A DNA stretch of 7,630 nucleotides from Negativicoccus succinicivorans (GCF_018373335.1 NZ_JAHAHH010000064.1:1-7630), one strand, 5' to 3'; positions 1-6,849 are shown, counted from the first letter of the stretch. Translations and numbers: made by a program. The notes: a model not told the origin generated them from the letters alone.

Positions 1-688
1 ACATTACCTGGATCAGAAATACGGCGACGACTTCTATGATGTCGACGTGAAGAAACTGGAAAACGGCGCTTACGACGTTCAGATCAAAGCTGACGATCAC
101 TATAAAACACCGGGCGCGGCAGTCGCTCCGACCCAACCGGTCGCGCAGGAAGCCGCATTCGTATATGAATTGACGGACTTCACGAGTCAGATGACCGATG
201 CTGACCGCAACAACATTACGCATATCCTGAATCAGTATGTTGCCGGCGACACGACGGCCAACCTTGTGGAACGCGCTCGCAATGAAGTGCAACTCTATTT
301 GAACCAAACGTACGGTGAAGAAACTTACAAAGCCGCCGTTAATCGTTTGGAAACGAACGCGTATCGGATGGAAATTCGCATGGGTTCGAGCTTTATCGAA
401 CGGCAGGTAGCGGCGGAACAACCGGCCGCTGTTAAAGACCATACGGTCTTGGAACTGATGGACTACACGAAAGCGTTGCCGGCGGAAGACCGCGCGGCGA
501 TCACGGAAATCCTCGGTAAATACACGTATGGCGCGACCCCCGATTCGCTTTCCGATCAGGCGGAAAACGCGGTGGAATACTATCTCGATCAGAAATACGG
601 CAAAGACGTATATGATGTCGACCGCGTATCGTTAGGTGAAAACGCATTCCGCATCGAAATCAAAGCCGATAAAAATTACGGCAAATAA
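1..688 (+). CDS. C-terminal part of a tandem-repeat protein of unknown function (5' end outside window)
   Basis: The reading frame is open from base 2 and ends at TAA 686-688, giving 228 visible residues; the GTG at 47 is an internal Val codon, not a start, because the repeat homology continues upstream of it. The visible part holds the end of one repeat and two full repeats with a period of about 95 residues. Each has a core of about 70-75 residues with recurring elements: an ELTDFT/ELMDYT-like start, an acidic stretch with ADR or EDR, a helix ending YLDQKYG or YLNQTYG, and an end of the type NAYRMEI/NAFRIEI. Ala/Pro/Gln-rich linkers separate the cores. Charge is mixed with many acidic residues, there is no Cys, and no membrane segment is visible. 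I do not recognise the family. A signal peptide or anchor could lie in the missing N-terminus. The gene ends 12 bases before a terminator hairpin, so it is transcribed apart from ileS. Confidence 0.85.
   Translation, partial: HYLDQKYGDDFYDVDVKKLENGAYDVQIKADDHYKTPGAAVAPTQPVAQEAAFVYELTDFTSQMTDADRNNITHILNQYVAGDTTANLVERARNEVQLYLNQTYGEETYKAAVNRLETNAYRMEIRMGSSFIERQVAAEQPAAVKDHTVLELMDYTKALPAEDRAAITEILGKYTYGATPDSLSDQAENAVEYYLDQKYGKDVYDVDRVSLGENAFRIEIKADKNYGK
2..670 (+). repeat. Protein-level tandem repeats (about 95 residues, three copies visible, first one partial)
   Basis: The LDQKYG/LNQTYG motif recurs at codons starting at bases 8, 299 and 584, a spacing of about 95-97 codons. The first and third copies are closest: the 15 bases 11-25 recur exactly at 587-601 and are followed in both by a TATGATGTCGAC segment. 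The middle copy is more diverged. This pattern suggests duplication of a domain-plus-linker unit, with later exchange or recent copying between non-adjacent units. Further copies may lie upstream. Confidence 0.75.
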
Positions 689-700
689 GGAATGAAAAAA

Positions 701-730
701 GCGGCCTCTTGTGAGGTCGCTTTTTATTTT
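701..730 (+). terminator. Rho-independent terminator of the repeat-protein gene
   Basis: An 8-bp stem (701-708 GCGGCCTC with 713-720 GAGGTCGC, one G-U pair) closes a TTGT loop and is followed by a T-rich tail, 721-730. It is preceded by an A-run (695-700) that could extend the stem against the T-run. It lies 12 bases after the stop codon and insulates the upstream gene from the ileS promoter that follows. Confidence 0.9.
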
Positions 731-747
731 GCGTTACTTGGTAATTC

Positions 748-776
748 TTGACGCTGTTCTTTTTTTTGCGTATAAT
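748..776 (+). promoter_or_regulatory. Sigma-A-type promoter for the ileS leader
   Basis: A -35 box TTGACG (748-753) and a perfect -10 box TATAAT (771-776) are separated by exactly 17 bases. The spacer is T-rich. Transcription should start near 782-785, which places the whole T-box leader downstream of the start site. Confidence 0.88.
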
Positions 777-782
777 AATTTA

Positions 783-1014
783 TAACTATTTTCTAACAGA
801 AGGCAATGAACGAGACGGCATGTATCAGCAGACCATAGAGAGCTCGGGGCGGTGGAAGCCGAGCGGATGCGATAGATGCGGATCACTCGGGAGCCGCGAA
901 TGCCGCAAGTGTTCGCCGGTCGCACCGTTATCGCGCTTGAGCGGTCAGCAATGACCAGTAGGGTGGTACCGCGGGAAACAACGTTCTCGTCCCTTAGGGA
1001 TGAGGCGTTTTTTT
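783..1014 (+). promoter_or_regulatory. T-box riboswitch (tRNA-Ile sensing) in the ileS leader
   Basis: The leader contains the conserved T-box sequence AGGGTGGTACCGCG at 960-973, which pairs with the free CCA end of uncharged tRNA. Upstream lies a typical Stem I: an AGAGAGC-like segment near 836-842, a GGTGGAAGCC distal segment at 851-860, and an ATC triplet at 882-884 in the expected specifier-loop setting (GGATCAC followed by a GGGAGCCGC strand). ATC is an isoleucine codon, matching the downstream gene. In the known mechanism, uncharged tRNA-Ile stabilises the antiterminator and allows read-through into ileS, while charged tRNA lets the terminator at 980-1014 form. The leader start is inferred from the promoter; the secondary structure was judged by eye. 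Confidence 0.93.
980..1014 (+). terminator. Attenuator terminator of the T-box leader
   Basis: The strand 980-993 pairs with 997-1010 around a TTA loop (CTCGTCCC with GGGATGAG, one G-U pair, extended past a one-base bulge). The stem runs into a T-run at 1008-1014. This is the alternative structure to the T-box antiterminator, so it sets ileS transcription by the charging state of tRNA-Ile. Confidence 0.88.
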
Positions 1015-1020
1015 ATTACA

Positions 1021-1027
1021 GGGAGGA
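1021..1027 (+). promoter_or_regulatory. Ribosome binding site fixing the ileS start
   Basis: GGGAGGA lies four bases before the ATG at 1032. It marks that ATG as the real start rather than the in-frame ATG at 876, which lies inside the T-box leader. Confidence 0.85.
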
Positions 1028-1031
1028 CATT

Positions 1032-3839
1032 ATGGATTACGGGAAAACATTACATCTGCCGCAAACGGAATTTCCGATGCGCGGCAACTTGCCGAAACGG
1101 GAACCGCAGTGGTTGGATTTTTGGCAGGAACATGATATTTATAAAAAACGATTAGCGCAACGGGAAGGCGCGGAGTCATTCGTGTTGCATGACGGCCCGC
1201 CGTACGCTAACGGCTACCTGCACATCGGTCACGCGATGAATAAAACGCTGAAAGACATCATCATGAAATACAAGACGATGCGCGGCTACTACACGCCGTA
1301 TCGTCCGGGCTGGGATACGCACGGACTGCCGATTGAACACGCCGTCATCAAAAACACGGGCCTCAATCGCGCGGAAATGTCGCCGTTGGAATTGCGCGCT
1401 AAATGCCTTGCCTACGCGAAAGAATTTATCGAAATTCAAAAGAAAGACTTCATTCGTTTCGGCGTCATGGGCGATTGGGATCGTCCGTATTTGACGTTCG
1501 ATCCGAAATTGGAAGATCGTGAACTCGCCGTATTCGGTGAGATGGCGAAAAAAGGTTACATTTATAAAGGCCGCAAAACCGTGTACTGGTGTCCGGTGTG
1601 TGAAACGGCGCTGGCGGAAGCGGAAATCGAATACGCGGATAAAAAATCGTTTTCGATCTTCGTCAAATTCCCGCTGATCGACGCGCGCGGCTTCCTGCCG
1701 GAAGGCGCGAATGAAGACAATGCGTTCTGCGTCATTTGGACGACGACGCCGTGGACCTTGCCGGCCAATATGGCGATCGCCATGCATCCGGAAATCGACT
1801 ACGTCTGGGTCAAAGCGGGAGACGAGTACTACCTGATGGCGCGGGATCTGGTGGAATCCGCGCTGGGGGCGTGCAAAATCGCCGATTACGAAGTGGTCAG
1901 CGAACCGAAGAAGGGACAGGAACTGGAAGGCATGGTCTTCCATCATCCGTTCCTCGAACGCACGTCGTCCGTGATCTTGGGTGAGCACGTCACGCTTGAC
2001 GCCGGCACGGGTTGCGTCCACACCGCGCCGGGCCACGGTGTCGAAGACTTTGAAGTCGGCAAAAAGTACGGCTTGGACATTCTCTCGCCGGTTGACGACA
2101 AGGGCAACCTTACCGCCGAGGCGGGCGAAGATCTCGCCGGCTTAAATGTTTTGGACGGCGCCGATGTGGCGGTCATCAAAAAACTCGCGCATGCCGGCAA
2201 GCTTCTCGGCAAGAGCACGTTGCATCACCAATTCGCCCACTGCTGGCGCAGTAAAAATCCGGTGATCTATCGGGCGACGGAACAATGGTTCGCCTCTGTC
2301 GATGATTTCCGCGACGACGCGTTAAAAGCCGTTAACGATACGGAATTTATCCCGAGCTGGGGCCGGGAACGCCTCTACAACATGGTCGCCGATCGCCAGG
2401 ACTGGTGCATCTCGCGCCAACGCGTTTGGGGCGTGCCGATTCCGATTTTCTATTGCAACGATTGCCATGAAGCCGTCATCACCGACGAAACGATGGCGAC
2501 TGTTCGCGCCAAAGTGCGGGAAGAAGGCACGGACGCCTGGTGGAAATACGAGGCGAAAGAGCTGTTGCCGGAAAACTTTGCCTGTCCGCATTGCGGCGGT
2601 CATGGGTTTACCAAAGAATCGAACATCATGGACGTGTGGTTCGATTCCGGATCGACTTGGAGCGGCGTGCTCGAACAGGAGGATTCGGATTTGTACCCGG
2701 CCTCGATGTACCTTGAAGGCAGTGACCAGCATCGCGGCTGGTTCCAGTCGTCTTTGCTGACGTCGGTCGCCGTCAACGGACACGCGCCGTATAAAACAGT
2801 CTTGACGCACGGCTTTACGATGGACGGCGAAGGCCGCAAGATGAGTAAGTCGCTCGGCAACACGGTGGCGCCGCAGGAAATCATCAACCAATTCGGCGCG
2901 GACGTGATGCGTCTTTTGGTATCCAGCGCGGATTACCAGAGCGATGTGCGCTTGTCGCCGAAAATCGTCAAGCAGATGAGCGATGTGTATCGCAAAATCC
3001 GTAACACGTTCCGTTTCCTGCTCGGTAACCTGAGCGATTTCCGACCGGGTGTCGACGACGTGGCGTATGAACAACTGGAAGAAATCGATCGCTGGGCGCT
3101 TTTGCGTTTGGAAGAAGTACGTGAAAAAGTGACGCAGGCGTATGAGAATTATGAATTTCATGTGATGTACCACGTCATTCATAACTACTGCACGGTCGAT
3201 CTCTCCGCGATGTATCTCGACATCGTCAAAGATCGTCTGTACGCGGAAACGGCGACCTCCGTGACGCGTCGCGCCGCGCAGACAGTGCTTTATCAAATCC
3301 TGCAAACGCTCGTGCGCCTGATCGCGCCGGTACTGAGCTTCACCGCCGAAGAAATTTGGCAGGCGATGCCGGCGGTCGACGCTAAAGCGGAAAGCGTGCA
3401 CCTGACCGATTGGCCGGAAGCGGCGGCGGAACATCGCGATGCCGAACTCGGTCAACGCTGGGAAAAACGTCTCACCTTGCGCACGGATATCTTAAAAGCG
3501 CTGGAAGCGGCGCGCCAAGATAAAGTCATCGGTCATCCGCTCGATGCCAAAGTCGTCCTGCACGCTGACGGCGAAACGTACAACGAATTGATGCGGATCG
3601 TCGACGAACTCGCGGCGCTCGCCATCGTTTCGGAAGTCGAAGTCGTTGAAGGCACGGCAGGCGCTGCCGGCATGCAAGCCGAAACGACGCCGGATCTCGT
3701 TTGTGAAATTCAAAAATCAACGGCCCCGAAATGTGAGCGTTGCTGGATTCACAGCGAAACCGTCGGTGACTCGGCGGAGCATCCGACGGTATGCGCGCGT
3801 TGCGCCCGCGTGCTTGCCGAAGAATCGCTTCACGAATAA
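1032..3839 (+). CDS. ileS: Isoleucyl-tRNA synthetase
   Basis: Cytoplasmic class I synthetase that activates isoleucine with ATP and charges tRNA-Ile; 935 residues, the normal bacterial length. The HIGH ATP-binding motif is at residues 64-67, preceded by the PPYANG segment, and KMSKS is at 603-607. The CP1 editing domain, which hydrolyses Val-tRNA-Ile, is complete: WTTTPWTLP at 236-244 and GTGCVHTAPGHGVEDF at 325-340. A DVWFDSGS segment of the Rossmann fold follows a pair of CxxC motifs. The C-terminal zinc finger is intact, with Cys at 901, 904, 921 and 924. The HIGH signature (not HYGH), canonical KMSKS and zinc finger fit the common IleS1 type, usually sensitive to mupirocin, rather than the resistant IleS2 type; this is an inference from family knowledge. 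It is controlled by the T-box leader and has no co-directional neighbour within the window. Confidence 0.98.
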   Translation: MDYGKTLHLPQTEFPMRGNLPKREPQWLDFWQEHDIYKKRLAQREGAESFVLHDGPPYANGYLHIGHAMNKTLKDIIMKYKTMRGYYTPYRPGWDTHGLPIEHAVIKNTGLNRAEMSPLELRAKCLAYAKEFIEIQKKDFIRFGVMGDWDRPYLTFDPKLEDRELAVFGEMAKKGYIYKGRKTVYWCPVCETALAEAEIEYADKKSFSIFVKFPLIDARGFLPEGANEDNAFCVIWTTTPWTLPANMAIAMHPEIDYVWVKAGDEYYLMARDLVESALGACKIADYEVVSEPKKGQELEGMVFHHPFLERTSSVILGEHVTLDAGTGCVHTAPGHGVEDFEVGKKYGLDILSPVDDKGNLTAEAGEDLAGLNVLDGADVAVIKKLAHAGKLLGKSTLHHQFAHCWRSKNPVIYRATEQWFASVDDFRDDALKAVNDTEFIPSWGRERLYNMVADRQDWCISRQRVWGVPIPIFYCNDCHEAVITDETMATVRAKVREEGTDAWWKYEAKELLPENFACPHCGGHGFTKESNIMDVWFDSGSTWSGVLEQEDSDLYPASMYLEGSDQHRGWFQSSLLTSVAVNGHAPYKTVLTHGFTMDGEGRKMSKSLGNTVAPQEIINQFGADVMRLLVSSADYQSDVRLSPKIVKQMSDVYRKIRNTFRFLLGNLSDFRPGVDDVAYEQLEEIDRWALLRLEEVREKVTQAYENYEFHVMYHVIHNYCTVDLSAMYLDIVKDRLYAETATSVTRRAAQTVLYQILQTLVRLIAPVLSFTAEEIWQAMPAVDAKAESVHLTDWPEAAAEHRDAELGQRWEKRLTLRTDILKALEAARQDKVIGHPLDAKVVLHADGETYNELMRIVDELAALAIVSEVEVVEGTAGAAGMQAETTPDLVCEIQKSTAPKCERCWIHSETVGDSAEHPTVCARCARVLAEESLHE

Positions 3840-3929
3840 ACGAAAAACACCTCGCAAAGGGAGTTGCGGTTAGGGATTAGCATTAAAAACTAATTTTAAA
3901 CCGATCCTCCTCGGGCGGCAAAAGCGTAA

Positions 3930-3970
3930 AGACCACACCAAAGGGTAAAACCTTGCATGTGGTCTTTTTC
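3930..3970. terminator. Bidirectional terminator shared by ileS and the convergent defence operon
   Basis: A perfect 8-bp stem, AGACCACA (3930-3937) with TGTGGTCT (3958-3965), can extend by two A-T pairs and has an inner AAGG/CCTT pairing. It is followed on the + strand by a T-run (3965-3969). Read on the - strand it begins a few bases after the stop codon of the OLD-like gene and is followed by a weaker TTTACGCTTTT tail. It lies about 90 bases after the ileS stop, with no better terminator before it, so it probably ends both transcripts. Confidence 0.8.
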
Positions 3971-3972
3971 TA

Positions 3973-4830
3973 TTATCCAAGCATCTCGATTATTTCAAGT
4001 TCTTCTTTAAGTTCGGTGATAAAACTTGGTATCTCTTCGCAGTGCTGTGAGATAGCTTTGGCCTTGCCTGGTTTCGAAGTTATATGGTATTTTTCCGCAA
4101 CCTGCTGTTCCAAGGAACTATATTCTGTCATTGTGGTTCTGAAATGCTTTTCAAAATCCACCCCAAAATATGCATACTGGCTTGTCATAACATATTTATC
4201 TGCGGCAGTCTCCCAAGTATCAGCGGTTATTATCCCATTGAATATCCTAGAGTTATCGGTTGTCTTGGCATCGCCATCAAAAATAAAATAGCAATTATAT
4301 CCATAAGCACTGAACAGTCGCCAAAATAATGGTATGGAATCCTTACCACGACAATTGACGACTTCAACACCGTGTTCAGCCAGCGAAAACCCTATCCGTT
4401 TTAAATACACAGGTAAAGCAAAGAATCCTGTAGCTCCTTCAACAAGCACTATTGTCTCTGCAAACATACCTTTTAATTGGTCTGCAAAGAGCCGCGTGTT
4501 ATAGAAATCTATAATGTTGTCTGGTGAGGCTTTATCAGCAGGAACTCCAGATTCCACACAAAAGGTACATAAATCCTCCTTAGAAAGCTGAATGGTCTTT
4601 GTTATGTCACCCTCTTTATATACTCTCACGAGTCCATCAAGGTATTCTGCATCGATAAAATCGGTGGAATGTGTCGAAACAACAACTTGTATACCGGCGG
4701 AGCACATTTCAACGATGTATTCTTTGAGCCATTTTTGCGCCAGTGGATGAAGATGGGCTTCTGGTTCCTCGATAATCAAGACGAAACTCTCAGAGGTAAA
4801 CACTTCCATATATGCTTTGACAAAGGCCAT
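3973..4830 (-). CDS. Fragment 3 of the OLD-like gene: Walker B plus TOPRIM nuclease domain
   Basis: 285 residues from ATG 4830, which overlaps the stop of fragment 2 in the form TGATG, so reinitiation by terminating ribosomes is conceivable. It carries Walker B with the EEPEAHLHP segment (residues 19-28), the switch His (STHS 52-55), then TOPRIM motifs: VLVEGATG with Glu 131 and FDGDAKT with the DxD at 185-187. The C-terminus is mixed helical and charged, ending EIIEMLG. The frame stays open upstream of the ATG for dozens of codons and encodes the signature region, so this ATG is an internal Met of the ancestral protein. A separate TOPRIM polypeptide could be made from it, without P-loop or signature. 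Confidence 0.7.
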   Translation of the reverse strand: MAFVKAYMEVFTSESFVLIIEEPEAHLHPLAQKWLKEYIVEMCSAGIQVVVSTHSTDFIDAEYLDGLVRVYKEGDITKTIQLSKEDLCTFCVESGVPADKASPDNIIDFYNTRLFADQLKGMFAETIVLVEGATGFFALPVYLKRIGFSLAEHGVEVVNCRGKDSIPLFWRLFSAYGYNCYFIFDGDAKTTDNSRIFNGIITADTWETAADKYVMTSQYAYFGVDFEKHFRTTMTEYSSLEQQVAEKYHITSKPGKAKAISQHCEEIPSFITELKEELEIIEMLG

Positions 4831-5444
4831 CAGTAAAACTTGTTGTTCACCTGTACCGAATTCTTCAAAGCTACGGATATTCTCGCCTTCTTTTGCATAG
4901 ATGCGTAAGGATTTTGCGTAGTTATTGGGATCGTATGCAGAAAAAGCACTGCCAAAGAGTGTACAAATCCTTTTACAGCACCTTGCAGTGCCGTCGAAAA
5001 TTGTTCGAAGAAATTGCTAAATTCCATGGTTTCCTCAAAAGAATACTTGATCTGTTCGAATGCTGCAGATAACTCTACTTTGTGCGCAGCACTCAATGCT
5101 TTGTGTATTTGGTGAGAAAACTTGCTCAACAATGAATATTTACTGCCATAGTTAAATGCACTCTGTATATTCCGTTCTGCATCAATAAGGTATGACTGAC
5201 ATGCTACTCTTTGCTCATTGGTGACATATAAACGGTTACCAAAGCCATCATGAATCAGATTTTCTGTTAAGTCACCATTATACCCATAGGTCAATGCCAC
5301 TGTTTGATACGGTGTTCCTCGTGGGTCAACATAATAAGTATCTGAAAACCGTGCAAAAATTGAAGCGGTTGGATAAGTAACCTTATCCCGCTTAAAATAG
5401 TCGCTTTCAAGCATTTCAATATTTTTCACCCAGCAATCGCTCAA
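4830..5444 (-). CDS. Fragment 2 of the OLD-like gene: middle of the ATPase domain
   Basis: This frame is open from about 5444 (a TTG, unlikely to be a real start) to TGA 4830-4832. The genuine homologous part runs from about NIEMLESDYFKRD (near 5423) to SLAVLF (near 4941). The last 36 or so residues, after the second frameshift, are out-of-frame nonsense ending in VNNKFY. The real continuation is in the frame of fragment 3, where the signature motif GTGEQQ can be read just before fragment 3's ATG. The genuine part carries the DAERNI and LLSKFSHQIHKALS segments of the domain between Walker A and the signature. Confidence 0.55.
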   Translation of the reverse strand: MSDCWVKNIEMLESDYFKRDKVTYPTASIFARFSDTYYVDPRGTPYQTVALTYGYNGDLTENLIHDGFGNRLYVTNEQRVACQSYLIDAERNIQSAFNYGSKYSLLSKFSHQIHKALSAAHKVELSAAFEQIKYSFEETMEFSNFFEQFSTALQGAVKGFVHSLAVLFLHTIPITTQNPYASMQKKARISVALKNSVQVNNKFY

Positions 5445-5574
5445 TTGCCGAAAGAATATTTGACTTTCCTGCGTTATTTGGACCGAATACCACTACCGGC
5501 TTATTTTCTGGAAACGAAATCACAATATCGTCAATGGAACGGTATTTCTGTATATTGATTTTTCCTATACGCAT
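5416..5574 (-). CDS. Fragment 1 of the OLD-like gene: N-terminal Walker A piece
   Basis: 52 residues from ATG 5574, ending at a TGA just after ERLLGEKY. It holds the first beta strands of the ATPase (start MRIGKINIQKYRSIDD) and the P-loop GPNNAGKS. On its own it lacks Walker B and cannot be an ATPase. An upstream in-frame ATG at 5625 would overlap the methyltransferase end and has no better ribosome site. Confidence 0.6.
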   Translation of the reverse strand: MRIGKINIQKYRSIDDIVISFPENKPVVVFGPNNAGKSNILSAIERLLGEKY

Positions 5575-5581
5575 ATACGTG

Positions 5582-5588
5582 CCCTCTC
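5582..5588 (-). promoter_or_regulatory. Ribosome binding site of the OLD-like gene
   Basis: On the - strand GAGAGGG is followed by seven bases and then ATG 5574. It supports that start over the ATG at 5625, which lies inside the methyltransferase reading frame. Confidence 0.7.
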
Positions 5589-5593
5589 TAAAA

Positions 5594-6820
5594 TCAAGAC
5601 ATTTCGTGCGCCAATGCTTCCCCAATTCTTGTTACCAATGGAACGACCAGAGCATTTCCCATGCAGAAATACCGCATCCGTTCTGGCATTCCAGTATCTG
5701 TCCAACCATCTGGGAACCCATTCAGTCGCTCACATTCAATCGGTGCCAATACACGCAAACAGCCTGTGATTTGGTCCTGGACCACATGAGATGTTCGCCC
5801 CACCTGAGATTCTGAGGTCAGCATTGTTCTTGAAGGTTTGGTCAAAGGCTCTGGGAACTGAACGCTGCCCTCAGAAAAGTAATAGTGACTTCCATCTCGT
5901 CTATGTCGCTTCTCATGTTTTGCGCCCTTGGCATAGATCCATTGAGGCATATCTTCATCGTGGAGAAAATAATGCGCATCCACGGGATTTCGTTCCAATA
6001 CATCTTTTAGTGGAGTAGGGGCTACTTGCTGTGGATTCACATCAACGGAATAAATCCGGCCGTTCATCATAATACCAGCGCTATAGAGGTATACTTTTTG
6101 GCTATGTGAAACATCCGGGATATCTGCATATTCCAATTCGTCGACCCAGCTTTCAACATATGACCGACTGTGGCTCTGGACAGGAAAGGATTTTGCTAAA
6201 ATGCCGTTCTCCATCACGTGTTTATGCATGGACTTGAGGCCTTGGACGCATACCACTTCTGCGAGATCACGGAATACCCGTGTTTTGTTGTGATAAGCCA
6301 TTATAAAAGTCCGGCGGCGACGCTGCGCATAACCGTAGTCGGCGGCATTGATGACGCGCCACTCCACTGCGTATCCTTTTTCATATAGGCAACGCAGGAT
6401 GATGGAAAAATCACGACCGCATTGTTTGGCTGGGGAACGAATGATCCTATCTACATTTTCCAGCAATACATACTTCGGTCTTTTTTCTCTGAGAATATCA
6501 TCTATCTGCCACCACAGCACTCCTTTAGATCCCTCTATACCCGCAGAGTTTTTCTTCATGATGGAATAATCCTGACAGGGAAATCCGCCGACGAGCAAAT
6601 CGTGGTCAGGTACATCATCCTTCACTTTGGCGATATCCTGGCAAACATGATGCTTGCCACTGCCGAAATGCGTCGTGTAGCATTCAAAAGCATACTGCTC
6701 TCGCATGGATGGCTCCCATTGGTTTGCCCAAATGATTTGGAACCTATCAGACGCAGCTTCTAGGCCTAAGCGGAAACCGCCTACGCCTGCGAAAAGTTCT
6801 ACTGTCCTGATAGGTTCCAT
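5594..6820 (-). CDS. C5-cytosine DNA methyltransferase (Dcm-like, type II modification enzyme)
   Basis: 408 residues; transfers a methyl group from S-adenosylmethionine to C5 of cytosine, protecting host DNA from the cognate endonuclease. All core motifs are present in the usual order: motif I VELFAGVGGFRLGLE (7-21) for SAM binding; motif IV GGFPCQDYS (78-86) with catalytic Cys 82; motif VI ENV (121-123); motif VIII QRRRR (166-170); motif IX RTMLTSE (331-337); and RLNGFPDGW (365-373) with motif X MGNALVVPLVTRIG (387-400). The target recognition domain lies at about 180-330; its specificity cannot be read by eye. ATG 6820 is preferred over the in-frame TTG at 6829, because AGGAG (6830-6834) abuts that TTG but is nine bases from the ATG. 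The gene begins 29 bases after the Vsr-like gene and appears intact. Confidence 0.95.
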   Translation of the reverse strand: MEPIRTVELFAGVGGFRLGLEAASDRFQIIWANQWEPSMREQYAFECYTTHFGSGKHHVCQDIAKVKDDVPDHDLLVGGFPCQDYSIMKKNSAGIEGSKGVLWWQIDDILREKRPKYVLLENVDRIIRSPAKQCGRDFSIILRCLYEKGYAVEWRVINAADYGYAQRRRRTFIMAYHNKTRVFRDLAEVVCVQGLKSMHKHVMENGILAKSFPVQSHSRSYVESWVDELEYADIPDVSHSQKVYLYSAGIMMNGRIYSVDVNPQQVAPTPLKDVLERNPVDAHYFLHDEDMPQWIYAKGAKHEKRHRRDGSHYYFSEGSVQFPEPLTKPSRTMLTSESQVGRTSHVVQDQITGCLRVLAPIECERLNGFPDGWTDTGMPERMRYFCMGNALVVPLVTRIGEALAHEMS

Positions 6821-6829
6821 AGCGGGCAA

Positions 6830-6834
6830 CTCCT
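6830..6834 (-). promoter_or_regulatory. Ribosome binding site deciding the methyltransferase start
   Basis: AGGAG on the - strand, nine bases before ATG 6820 and directly adjacent to the alternative TTG at 6829. Zero spacing rules out the TTG. Confidence 0.7.
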
Positions 6835-6849
6835 GTACGAAAGCCTGTA

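Larger units (their letters stand above)
3973..5574 (-). pseudogene. OLD-family ATPase/TOPRIM nuclease, frame broken twice (reconstructed 533 residues)
   Basis: The family couples an ABC-type ATPase to a TOPRIM nuclease and acts in phage defence. The chosen start is ATG 5574, with GAGGG seven bases upstream. Reconstructed positions: Walker A GPNNAGKS 31-38; a middle region with YLIDAERNI; signature GTGEQQ 240-245; Walker B LIIEEPEAHLHP from 267; switch His in STHS 300-303; TOPRIM Glu 379 (VLVEG) and DGD 433-435. Frame 1 stops at TGA 5416-5418 and the protein continues one frame over; the second shift, near 4941-4945, returns it to the first frame. One extra A in the - strand A5 run (5422-5426) and one missing T in the T5 run (4941-4945) would explain both. 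It follows the methyltransferase by 19 bases, so it is in the same operon. No UvrD-like helicase (GajB) gene lies next to it downstream, so it resembles stand-alone class 1 OLD rather than Gabija. If the frameshifts are real, it is probably inactive. Confidence 0.85.

Noticed and set aside
734..954. Short open frames on both strands across the T-box leader
   Set aside because: They coincide with structured regulatory RNA and carry no plausible protein signal; I see no leader peptide.
876..1031. In-frame N-terminal extension of ileS from ATG 876
   Set aside because: It would translate the T-box sequence and attenuator hairpin, has no suitable ribosome site, and adds residues foreign to the family. 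GGGAGGA before ATG 1032 gives the normal 935-residue length.
1176..2036. Second long antisense open frame (286 codons) opposite ileS
   Set aside because: Same reason: biased Arg/Phe/His composition and complete overlap with the editing domain region of ileS.
2322..3455. Long antisense open frame (377 codons) opposite ileS
   Set aside because: It is a shadow of the high-G+C ileS coding strand: rich in Arg, His and Phe, with no recognisable motif, while ileS is certain in the other direction.
3853..3868. CGCAA/TTGCG inverted repeat just after the ileS stop
   Set aside because: Five base pairs and no T-run; likely chance.
3901..3914. Small hairpin CCGA/TCGG after ileS as its terminator
   Set aside because: Only a 4-bp stem with no T-run after it; the hairpin at 3930-3970 is much stronger.
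3840..3972. tRNA gene or attachment site as the integration target behind ileS
   Set aside because: No cloverleaf-like sequence is visible, and no direct repeat can be judged because the far end of the cassette lies outside the window. No integrase or transposase gene is present.
4925..5450. Programmed ribosomal frameshifting in the OLD-like gene
   Set aside because: The two required shifts go in opposite directions (+1, then -1). Neither site shows a full slippery heptamer with a clear downstream stimulator, and two such events in one gene would be exceptional. Indels at homopolymers are simpler.
3973..6820. Gabija (GajAB) assignment for the OLD-like gene
   Set aside because: The OLD-like gene is the last gene of the operon and is followed by the terminator and ileS; no UvrD/PcrA-like helicase gene is next to it in the window.
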